From contig JAHEWK010000002.1 in the NCBI GenBank assembly GCA_020740775.1, forward strand, positions 4,650,001-4,714,000: DNA of 64,000 nt. Reading direction: 5' to 3'. Below, in pieces: positions 14,176 through 25,207 of the stretch. The position numbers and the translations under genes are program-made. The notes beneath the pieces were generated by a model that saw only the letters and a list, made by a program, of their open reading frames with translations, did not search any database and was not told where the DNA came from. Each line of letters opens with the position of its first letter. The stretch's first letter is position 1. This stretch comes from Ilyonectria destructans. Taxonomy: Eukaryota; Ascomycota; Sordariomycetes; Hypocreales; Nectriaceae.

Positions 14176-15916
14176 ATTATTTAATTTTTATTTCTTTTAG
14201 AAGACTAATATAGAAATATAGAATAAAAAAGATTATATAAATACCTACTTAAATTAAAACTTTAGTAAAATCTAACTAATTAATTACTAAATCTAATTTA
14301 AATAAGCTATAGTAATCTTTTATAGACTCTATAGAGGCCTTATTAGCTAATAAGAATAAAAATAAGAAATAAGATTCTATTAAGTAATTAATTATAAAAG
14401 AGGTAATAATTAGATAAAGATATTAGATATAAAATCTATTAAAAGACTCTAAATTTATTAAAGATAGCTTCTAATTAGAAATATTAAACCTTCAGTAGGG
14501 CTAGAAAATCTTTTAAAGATATTCTAAAGCTAACTTATATAACTTAAATTTAATAATAATAATAAAAAACTGTAACTATAGATACTATAGAATTTAATTA
14601 AGATTTCTATAAGATAAATATTATAAAAATTAAAAGAATATTCTAATTTAAATACTTTAAGATTTACTATAATAATAAGTAGCCTATTTAAAGATACTAT
14701 ATAATATTATTAAAAAATTATAGATTTTATATTAAAAATATAAAAAACCTCTAGCTTATAACTATAAGCTTATATCTAATAAAGCTACTAATATTAAAAT
14801 TTATAATTAGATTTATATAATTAAATCTAATAATAATTTCTAATTAAATTTATTAGTAATATATTAAATTAAATAGATAATAACTAAATTTATATATATA
14901 TAATATAGATATAATAGTAGAATTATATTAAAAAATTAAACTATTTAGAGTCTATATAGAAGGACTTTTTAGTTTTTAATAGAAAATAATATATTAATCT
15001 AACTCTATATAAGTAATAGCTCTATAATAAGCTTATAGAGCTTAAGTAAATTAATAGATAAATATTAATATAATATTTTACTACATAAAATTCTCTATAT
15101 ACCTCTCTTAATATAGTTAAATACAAAGAAAGCTTTACTCTTATCTATTAGTATTACTATAAGCTGAAATAGTAATTAAAAAGTAAAATAGACTAAATAA
15201 AAATTAAACTTAAGAGATTTTATAAAGTAATATATAAAATAGAGTAATTATAGATATATTTTAACTAAAGTAGTTAATCTATATAGAATAAGAACTATAA
15301 AAGAGGCTACTTTAATTAAACTTAAGAGAGTTTTAGAAAATTCTTAAGCTCTAGCTATAAAGGTAGAAATAGATAATTTTAAAGTTATTTTCTATTATAG
15401 AGCTATTTAAAAAGAGGGATATTATAAAATATAAACTCCAGACCTATAGATACTTTACTATAAAGATTAAATAGTAAGCTGTTAATATAAAAAGCTAAAA
15501 ATAAGATTTTAAATTATACCTATTATAAGTATAGTAAATTAGGCTATTTTATAAGGAAATATAGAGAAGGATATCTTTAGACTTTAAGAAATACTAATAG
15601 ATTTATAGTAAATATCCAGAATATAGATACTTAAATAAAGAAACTTAATTTATTAGAAAATAAATAGATATAGAGGGAGGATTAGCTTTATCTATATTAG
15701 AAGGTAAAATAATACTAATTAATCTAATTATTAAAAGTAAAATATTAATATTAAATATCTATAAGGCAGAAAAAGTAAATATAAATATAGATATTTATAT
15801 ATAAGTAGATATTATTAGTATCTATTTAGTAAAGTAGCTAAAATTAAAGCTATAAGATAATTAGTAGGCCTCTACCTTAAGGATATATAATAGGGAAATT
15901 ATACCTCTAGATTAAA

Positions 15917-16261
15917 TATTAAGAGGTTAGAATACCCTAGTATATACATACTTAGAGGGGGGACTAAAAGCTTTATAGTAAAAAAAAACACTAATAATAG
16001 TATTAATAATACAGACTATATACTCAGTCTATTTAAAGGTTAACAGTTTACTCAGATAGATTAAGGTTTTTAATCTAACTGGTTACCTTTTCTAATATCT
16101 TAATAAGCTGTAGGAATAGCTGCATCTTAAAAAAGCTAGATCTACTGAAAAAGCTAGATCTACTGGAAAAGCTAGATCTTAAAAAAGGCAAAATTATAAT
16201 GGATATAAAAGCTCTGTAGGCCTTACCTCTTATATTTTAATTATTCTTTTATCCTTATACT
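15917..16261 (-). mobile_element. Family F element, truncated copy in Gypsy2
   Basis: 345 bp in reverse orientation. It keeps the constant CTCTTRATA end at 15917 and breaks off after the part matching plus-strand position ~24880 of the intact copy. Flanked by TAGATTAAA (15908-15916) and TAAATTAAA (from 16262), a 9-bp duplication with one difference. The Gypsy2 copy on the other strand (near 52540) shows the uninterrupted site. Only mildly RIP-mutated; several TpG and CpA remain. Confidence 0.78.
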
Positions 16262-17125
16262 AAATTAAATATATTAGTTAATATTCTTTCTAATTAATAG
16301 TATAGGCTGCCTATATAAAATCTATTAGCTCTTTATAAAAGCAGACTAAAGTAAGAATACCAATAACTTATTTCTATTCTTATATTTAATAGAATAAAAA
16401 GGTATTTAGATTAATATAGCTAAATATATCTAGCAGTATAAAGTATTCTCTATTATTACTCTAAGAGACTTTATAAGAGAGGTTATAAAAAATAAATAGA
16501 AGGTATATATCTACTATATTTTAGGTATATTTTTATTAGATAAATACCTAATAGATATCTTTAATAAGAAATTAAAGATAGCAGTATTAATACTACTAAC
16601 TAAATTAAAAGATAAAAAGAGGGTATTTAATAAGAATATAGCTAAAATACTACTACTATTAGAAGAAGCTAAATATACTATTAATATTCAGAAAGATAAA
16701 AAACCACTATATAGACTAATCTACCTACTGAATAAAGACTAATATAAGATATTAAGATAATATATTAATAAAAACCTAATAAATAGCTATATTATAGAGT
16801 CAGTAAGTAAAATAGAATTTCCTATTCTATTTATACCTAAGAAGAATAGATTAATATAGTTATATATAGACTACTAAGAGTTAAATACTATTACTATTAA
16901 GAATTAATACCCCCTTTTTCTTATTAGAAACCTATTAAATTAATTCTTTAGAATAAAGTAGATTTTAAAGATTAATATTAGGAATATCTATTACTAAATC
17001 TAAATTAAATTAAATAACTACTAGAAGACTGCTTTCTAAATATAATATAGTTACTATAAATATATAGTTATACTATTTAGACTGACTAATATACCTATAA
17101 TATTCTAAGTATATATCTACTAGAT

Positions 17126-17315
17126 TTATTAAGGTATCAGAAAAGGTAACCAGTTGGACTAGAAACCTTAGTCTGTCTGAGTAAACTGTTAACCTTTAAA
17201 TGGACTGGGTATATAGTCTGTATTATTAATACTATTATTGGTGTTTTTTTTTACTGTTAAGCTTTTAGTCCTCCCTCTGGGTATATATGTACTAGGGCAC
17301 CCTAACCTCTTAATA
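17126..17315 (+). mobile_element. Family F element, 190-bp truncated copy in the Gypsy2 RT
   Basis: Begins TTATTAAGGTATCAG, an internal point of family F, and ends CCTAACCTCTTAATA. Flanked by a perfect 12-bp direct repeat TATCTACTAGAT (17114-17125 and 17316-17327). It splits the Gypsy2 RT frame between its 'TFQ.YI' segment and the following strand. It retains many TpG and CpA, so it inserted late relative to its host. Confidence 0.82.
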
Positions 17316-17410
17316 TATCTACTAGATATTAGCTAGATTATTAGATACTTATTATATTTCCTATTTTAATAATATTATAATTTACTTTAATTTAAGGGAA
17401 TAATATATAA

Positions 17411-17874
17411 AAATTATAAAAAAGAAGAAAAATAAAAATAAAGCAGGTATAAAAGATATAGCAGATATATATAAGCTAGCTAAGTATTTACAGCTAGTAG
17501 AAGATTAACTGAATATCTAGCAGACTAATAAATAACTATATATATAGAAGGAATAGCTATATTAATTCCGGAATATTAAACCCTATAGTTATAGAACTGT
17601 ATATATATACAGTCTATATATAGAGCCTAAGGGACTAGGCCTACTGAAGGGGGGGGTAATTATAAGAATACTAGCAGATTACTACTGAAACTCTTTAAAA
17701 TTAGTCTATAAGCTTAAGCTTTAAGTAGGCCTACTTAAAGCTAGAGATTAATATAAAGTAGAGAGATAAGCCTTTAGAAATAGACTTATTAAGTTAAAAT
17801 CTAATTATACTACTTTATCTATCTTAAGTTTTATTCCTTTTCTAATTATAGGCTTTTAGCTGCTATTTCTTATA
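17411..17874 (+). mobile_element. Truncated Gypsy2 3' end plus LTR inserted in Gypsy2
   Basis: 464 bp that match the last part of Gypsy2 (as at 22980-23439): a degenerate tail, a purine tract (TGAAGGGGGGGG at 17645) and a complete 214-bp LTR (17661-17874). Host Gypsy2 sequence stops at about 17410 and resumes at 17875, with ATAATATATAAA on both sides. This is a 12-bp duplication, far longer than the 4-6 bp LTR integrases make. A solo end captured by another machinery, or recombination, are the alternatives. Confidence 0.68.
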
Positions 17875-20211
17875 ATAATATATAAAGAACATTCTATAAA
17901 GATTATATAATTTCTAGCTATATATAAAACTATTAAAATATACTTTCTACTAATAAAAAGTTAAATTTTTAGAATATATTATTAATTAGAATAATATTAA
18001 AATAGATTTTATATATATTTAGATTATTACTAAATAGAAAATTTTAATATTTTTTTAAAATATATAGATCTTTTTAGGATTTTATAACTTCTATTAGAAG
18101 TTTATTTTAAAATATATAAAAAATATTAAATTACTCTTATTAATATTTAAAAGCAGTAAGAAAAAGAAGAAAATAGGTAATTTTATATAATTAAAAAAAG
18201 CTAGAATAGCTTTTAAAGAATTTAAATAAAAATTATATTTAATAGATATTTTATAATATTAGAAATTCTAATTATTAATAAAAATAGAAATAAATATCTC
18301 TATTAAAGTAATTTTAAATATACTATTTTAACTTTTTAATAATTAATAATAATCTATAGTATACTATTTATAAAAATTTATTAAAATAGAATAATAATAG
18401 AATATAGAATAATAGAAGCTACTAGCTATTATAGAGAGTTTAAAATATAAGGGGTATTATCTTTAAGATCTATTTAAGAAGTTTCTACCTTTAATAGATT
18501 ATATTATACTTAAGGGAGTAATTAGTATATTAATATAAAATTTCTATAGAAGATTTATCTAATTAGTATACTATTTAATAGTATTTAATTTTAATATTTA
18601 ATATTAGGCTAGTATTTTAAATTCTATAGATAGATTATTAAGAAGATTAAATTATATAAAAAAAGATATTTCTTACTATAATATTTTATTATTACTAATA
18701 AGAAAGCTATAGTTTATAAATAAACTTCTATTAGATTTATAATAAATAATTAATACTATAAAAAGTAAAATTAAAATAGCTAAGATTTTTATTTAAATAG
18801 TATAAATAAGTTTTATTAACTCTATATAAAGAAATTTCTCTTTTTTTAATTAGTATAATATATTAATAATAGCTAATTAGATATCTAAAGAAGTATTAAT
18901 TTCTATAGTTATCTATATTAATATAAAAGCTAATATATCTAATAAAGAGATAGAAGAAACTTTATAGATATCTAAGGGAAATTTAAATAAAAAGAAACTA
19001 TTAGAAGTTAAAATTACTATTTTAAAGTAGTATATTCTATATTTAATTATAATAGAATTTATATAAAGTAAAATAGTATTTTTTAATTAATTTTTATAGA
19101 AATTAAAAAGATTAATCTATAGACTTTAGACTTAAAATTAAAATTATTAAAATTAGATAGTAAAAATTAAATAGAATACTAAAAGGTATAAAAAAATATA
19201 CTATAAATAGAAATAAAATTCTATTTTTTAAAAGTAAATTAATAATTTTAAAATAGAAGATACTATAAATAGAGGTTTTTTATTAATACTATAATAACTT
19301 TAAATTAAAGTATATAGAAGTTATAAAAATAGTTAAATTAATTAGCTATAAATTCTATTAAAAGGAAATTAATAAGAATATTAAACTCTATATTATAAAC
19401 TATTAATAATACTAAAGTATATATATATTAAGATATAGACTATATAGATAACTATAATTATTATTACTACTATTATATTTATTTTAAAAAATTAATTTAG
19501 ATTTTATAATAAAACTATCTATAAGTATTAAAATAAATAGAAAATAATATAATACTATATTAATTATAATATATTATATAACTAAATATATAATATTTAT
19601 ATTAATAATAAAGTAATTAATTACTATATATCTAATATAATTCTATATAAATAGATTAAATATTTATTTAGAATTTTAAAAAGAATTATAAGTAATTATA
19701 ATAAACTACTTATAAGTAAATTCTAAAAAAACTTAATAAAAGAAATAATCTATCTATAAATAACTATTAATTATATATTATCTATAGATAGATAGCTAGA
19801 TAGAATAAATATATTAAATATTAAAAAAGTATCTATATATTTTTATTAAAAGATTACTTAAATAATAGATAGTATAATTATTAAAAGGGGAATTTATATA
19901 TAATAATAGCTACTATAGTACTATTAGTATATTCTCTATATAGATACTCTATAGATATTATCTATATATAGTAGAGTATATACTATAATATATAAAGATT
20001 TAAATATAAAAAGTCTAAAAGAGAATAAACATAATCTAATAGATATAAAGCTAAATATAATAATATTAGTAGACTGCTATAAAATTATAAGTAAAATATT
20101 ATAATATATAATATATATTATAGATCTATTAAAAAGATTAAATTATTAGCTTATTTATTTAAAATTTTAAATTTAAAAATTAAAAATTAATAACTAAATA
20201 TATTAAAATTA

Positions 20212-20421
20212 TTAACTCTATTATCTACAGATAGTAGGGTTAAAGTTAGAAGAGTTAAATTAAAGCTTAAGATAAAGACCAGTATGTAACAACCTTATTA
20301 TTCAGCTACTATATCTACTGGTACTAGATATAGCACTTACTGTTTATCTCTACTATTTAAGAATACTATATAGCTTTAATCTATCTGATAATATTAAGTA
20401 GAGCTAAAAAAAAAAACCAAA
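20212..20421 (+). mobile_element. Family G retroposon, 5'-truncated copy
   Basis: 210 bp. Matches the 3' part of the complete G copy at 33495-34583, from its 'ACTCTATTATCTACAGATAG' region to the A-rich tail ending AAACCAAA. Flanked by TATATTAAAATTA at 20199-20211 and 20422-20434 (13 bp, or 16 if the ambiguous A's are counted). 5' truncation, an A-rich end and a target duplication together point to target-primed reverse transcription. Mildly RIP-mutated. Confidence 0.8.
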
Positions 20422-23225
20422 TATATTAAAATTATAATTACTAAATATATTAGTGAATAAATATATTAGGTTTATCTACTAAAGTAGTATTATAGAATAT
20501 ATAATATACTTTTAGTAGCTTTAATTAAATTTTAAGAAGAATAAAAAATTACTAAAAATTTACTAAATTTACTTTTTAAATTAAAAAAGAAAATAAATAA
20601 GTAAAAAGTAGAAGAAATTATAGAATATGCTAATAATAAAAATATTATATAATATTAGATAAAATAAATAGATTAATTAGTAGTATATAATATATAAAAA
20701 CTAAAAATCTATTTAGTAAATATAATAGTAAAAATTAAATAATATCTTAAATAATATAAATTTATAAATATTTATAAGAAATAGAATAAATAGTATAAAA
20801 TTTATATATTAATTTCTATTCTATTTATTCTATAAATTAAAACTATTAAAAACTACTAAAAGCAGACTATAAGGTTAAAAATCTATTAAAATTATAAGAA
20901 AAAAGAATAAAATTATAAAAAAAAAGGAATTTTTTTTAAAAAAGTAAAATAAATTAGAAGCTATTATAGTAAAAAGCTATTAAATAGATTTTATTATATT
21001 TAAAAAAAGAAAATATAGAATCTTTAGTTTTAATATAATATTTTTTCTTTAAATTTAAAGAGGTAATAAATATAATTACTAAAAAAAGAGAAATCTTATT
21101 AAAAAAAAAGCTTAAAAGAATATTTAATTATAGAAGAAATCTTAATAGAAGAAGATTTATAATAATATTTTTTTAATAGAAGTATAGTAATATTAAAATA
21201 TCTTATAGCCTTATTTACTAATAACTAAATAATAATATATTTAATAGCAGCTAATTTATTATTTTTAGAAAACTAAATATATTTATTATTAATATTAAAA
21301 AAACTAAAAGAAAAAAATATATTAACTTTAAAATTACTAATAAGATTACCTCTATTATTATTATTATTAAATAAGCTATTTAAAAGTATAATAATAGCCT
21401 TAAAAATAGAAGGCTCTATATTAAATAAAGAACTAATATTAGAAATAAAAATACTAAAAGAAAATAGTTAAATTATATTTAATATATATTAATAGAAAGA
21501 TAGATTAAAATAAACTATAGAAATAGCTACTTTATAATTATAAAGTCTATAATAAATAGTAAATATAAAAATAAATATTTTCTTATATAAAGAAGAATTT
21601 TATATAGAGAAAAATCTAATAAGCTAAAAAAATATAAAAATAAAACTTTTTAAATTAAATATAAAAAAATTATTAAAAGGAGTATTATTATCTATATTAA
21701 TAAAAAAGTAAATTAAAGGAAAAATACTACTATCTAAATATATAAATATTATTATTTAAAATATTATTAAAAACTAAAGTAATATCTACTAAAATAATAT
21801 CCTTATTATTATTAGATTCTATATACTTAATAGATTTAAAAATCTTTTTAAACTTATTAGTATACTTCTTTAAGAGAGCTAAAAATAGAGTAAAAATACT
21901 ATAAGAGGTTAATATTATTAAATTAATCTTAAATTAAATTAAAGAATTAATAATATTAGAATTAATATTTAAAGATATAATATAAATATAAAATATATAA
22001 TTAGAAGCTTTATATTAAAAGGGTTTAATATCTTTATAGTAAATTACTATAAAAGGGGTAAAATTATAGATATTTTAATTAAGAAGATTATATAATAAGA
22101 GTAGAAAGAGATATATAAAGATATCTATACTTCTTTTTATTATAGTATTAAAATTAGAAACTAAAGGTATATTAAATAACTATTAAAAAGATACTATTAA
22201 AGTTATAGTAATTAAATTATTAAAAAAGTAAATAGATTAAATAGCTTAAAGATAAGCTATAAGTTTATCTAACTTAAAGAGTTATTTAATCTATAAATAA
22301 TTAATATAAATTTAATAAAAAATAATAATAATAAAGGACTTATTATATAAAAATAGTAAATATTAAGAAGCTTATAGATTAAAATTAATTTCTAAATTTA
22401 AATTAAAAAAATTAAAAAAATTCTATTAATAGAATTAATAATAAAATTAGCAGTTAACTACTATATATTTCTATAGATATATATAATATAATATATCTAC
22501 TATTAACTAAATATATTAAAAAGTATCTTAAGAATTAATAAGATATCCTACTAATAACTAAATTATATAAGAAAGTTTTAATATTATATTATAGTAAATA
22601 CTAACTTTTTAAATCTCTATAAAAAGTTAGCTAAATATCTATTAGAAAAAGACTAAATATACTTATTATACTATATTTAATCTTATTATATTTATAGTAT
22701 ATATATACTATAAAAAAAGAAAAAGGTAGCTATATATTAAATTAAGATATTAATATTTAGTCTAAAAGTAAGTAAAATATAGAATTTTATTTTTATATTA
22801 ATTAATAAAGTAATTAGAGGCTACTTTAAAAAACTTCTAAAATATAGAATAAAAAGTAAGTAAGGCCGATATAGTAAAAAAATACTAAAAAAAAGAAAGA
22901 TTTAATATTATAATTAAAATATTAAAAAGAAGAAAGAAATTATAAAAAAGATTAATTATAAAATTACTATAAATAGAGATTATAAAGAAAAATAAAAATA
23001 AAAATAAAATAAATATAAGAAATATAGTAGATATATATAAGCTAGTTAAATATTTATAGCTAGTAGAAAATTAGCTAAATATCTAGTAGATTAATAAATA
23101 ACTATATATATAAAAGAAATAGCTATATTAATTTCAAAATATTAGACTCTATAGTTATAAAGCTATATATATATACAGTCTATATATAAAGCCTAAGGGA
23201 TTAAGCCTACTGAAGGGGAGGTAAT

Positions 23226-23439
23226 TATAAGAATACCAGTAGATTACTATTAAAATCTATTAAAATTAGCCTATAAGTCTAAACTTTAAGTAGGCCTACT
23301 TAAAACTAAAGATTAATATAAAGTAAAAAAGATAAATCTATAGAGATAGGTTTATTAAGTTAAAGTCTAATTATATTACTTTATCTATCTTAAGTTCTAT
23401 TTTTTTTCTAGTTATAGCCTTTAGCTGCTATTCCTTATA
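23226..23439 (+). repeat. Gypsy2 LTR (3' LTR of copy 1)
   Basis: 214 bp preceded by the purine tract TACTGAAGGGGAGG. Its end abuts Gypsy1 copy 3 sequence at 23440. Confidence 0.85.
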
Positions 23440-24165
23440 ATATACCTATAGAAAGATAATAGTAAATTTACTACCTTTAATAATATTTACCTTTAGAATA
23501 TCCCAAATATATAAAGAAATTAGAGAAAATTTAAAAGAGATATTAACTATTTCTATAAGTAGAAATCTTTTTAATTATATATTAAAAGAGGCTAATAATA
23601 AAAAACTTTTAGATTTTAAATTTAAATATATCTAGAAATTTATATAATTATTAGTATAAATATATATTAAAAAGCTTATTAATATAAAAATTATATAAAT
23701 AAAAAGACTATAAAAAAATTAAATTTAAAAAAATTAAAATAAAATTAATTAAAATCTCTTTAAGATAATTTTAATTTTATATTTTATTTTTAAAAAAAGA
23801 AATTAGAAAAATTATAAATTTACTATTTAAATTAAAATTAAAAAATAAATTAAAATTAAAATTAAAAAATATTATATTTTTTAAAATTCTAATTATAGTC
23901 TAAAAGTAATTTAAATAGCTATAAAAAATAGAGTAAATCTTTATTAAAATACTTAAAATATATTATTTAAATAGCTAGAAGATTCTTAAGGTATTAAATA
24001 ATATAGAAATTAAAAATTAAATCTATTAATTTTAATATCTTAATATTTAAAATTTTATTACTACTAAATATCTTTAAAATAGTTAGAATAAATTTAAAGA
24101 ATTAATAGAAAAATTAATAAAGAACTCTAATAATTATATAATTAATATTATATATAAAATAGAAG

Positions 24166-25207
24166 CATTGTTGAAATCACTGTTCTGACTACTGTTTCAA
24201 ATTCTGTACAGTCACGTTCTTGCACAAGTGTGATAAGGGACTTAGTCTATTAATCGTGAACCTAATTACAGTCTTTTGCCTCTTCTAACCGCCAAGCACA
24301 TAACCTCCTCCGCAACATCCCTCCATGATTCCAGCTTCGCAGCCGCTGCCGGAGGCGACTGGGTTCCCTTGGGTTCTTGTGGTCATCAATTCTTTAGCTG
24401 CGAGTTGACCAACACCACATCATGCATCAGCTGCATGATCCATGCTGTATAGCCAGAGCCGCACAAGCTATTCAAGAATACCTTTTCGGCCGGAGAAATT
24501 GTCCTACTTTCGCAGTTCTGAACCATCGTCCTAAGACAGCCTATCTCAGCGGTAATCCAGAGTCTTAGATCTGTATCTAGGCCGGCCAGCTCTCGAATTA
24601 TATAGCAGCCAAATACAAGTAACTGCACTAGATACAGTTCGCTGGGTCGATCGATTTGTATTCTTCTAATATCTTTAAGTCCGGACTTTTTAGCTGCAAT
24701 TTGCAGCTTCGAAATTAGGGTTGGGTCACTTTGGATTAAGTGGTGCAGATCGAAATGGAAGCTATGAGTATAGCTACGATTGGGAGATACTATATCGGTC
24801 TGGAGGGTAAGACGGAAAGCAGATATCTTCAGTTGGTCGAGTGGTTGGTCGAGTGGTTGGTTGAGTGGTTGGTCGAGGTGTGTGTAAGGATGGAAAGATG
24901 ACTGGAGTGGAAGAGGTGAGGCTTATAGAGCTTTTATATCCATCATGATCTTACCTTTTCCAAGATCTAGCTTTTCCAGCAGATCTAGCTTTTTCAAGAT
25001 ATAGCTGTTCCTGCAGCTTATTGAGGTATCAGGAAAGATAACCAGTTGGACTAGAAACCTTAGTCTGTTTAAGTAACTGTTAACCTTTGAATGGACTGGG
25101 TATATGGTCTGTATTGTTAATACTATTATTGGTGTTTTTTTTTTACTGTTGAGCTTCTAGTCCCCCCTCTGGGTATGTGTGTACTAGGGCACCCTAACCT
25201 CTTGATA
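24166..25207 (+). mobile_element. Family F element, copy B: complete and not RIP-mutated
   Basis: 1,042 bp of normal base composition lying inside Gypsy1 copy 3. It begins CATTGTTGAAATCACTG, ends CACCCTAACCTCTTGATA, and is flanked by the 11-bp direct repeat TAAAATAGAAG (24155-24165 and 25208-25218). It contains four 12-bp units TTGGTCGAGTGG (24833-24878), two 'AGATCTAGCTTTT' repeats (24964-24992), and a minus-strand open frame from 24922 to 24386 (178 codons) that has no ATG before its last 16 codons. A TATAAAAG sequence lies just upstream of that frame on the minus strand. No terminal inverted repeat and no RT or transposase motif. The long duplication argues against a solo LTR. Class unknown. 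Confidence 0.85.

Larger units (their letters stand above)
13962..23439 (+). mobile_element. Gypsy2 copy 1, full-length gypsy LTR retrotransposon with nested insertions
   Basis: LTRs at 13962-14175 and 23226-23439. After subtracting the nested pieces (15917-16261, 17126-17315, 17411-17874, 20212-20421 and their target repeats) the length is about 8.2 kb, equal to the minus-strand copy at 46189-54501. Reading through RIP stops gives a CCHC zinc knuckle at about 15521-15570, whose Cys and His codons are now Tyr. RT is at 16700-17113, continuing at 17328 ('PKKN', 'KI(N)IRNAYY', 'FRLTNI'). An integrase end lies at about 19700-19870 ('STDGQLDR'). A purine tract precedes the 3' LTR (23211-23222). 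About 3 kb lies between the integrase and the 3' LTR, longer than in many gypsy elements. Confidence 0.85.

Noticed and set aside
15917..17315. An apparent 1.4-kb element with ~180-bp terminal inverted repeats
   Set aside because: The two arms are independent family F insertions in opposite orientation, each with its own target repeat, and the DNA between them is collinear with Gypsy2.
24166..25207. Family F as a solo LTR
   Set aside because: Direct repeats are 8-12 bp, ends are not TG...CA on either strand in the unmutated copy, and truncated copies exist with target repeats.
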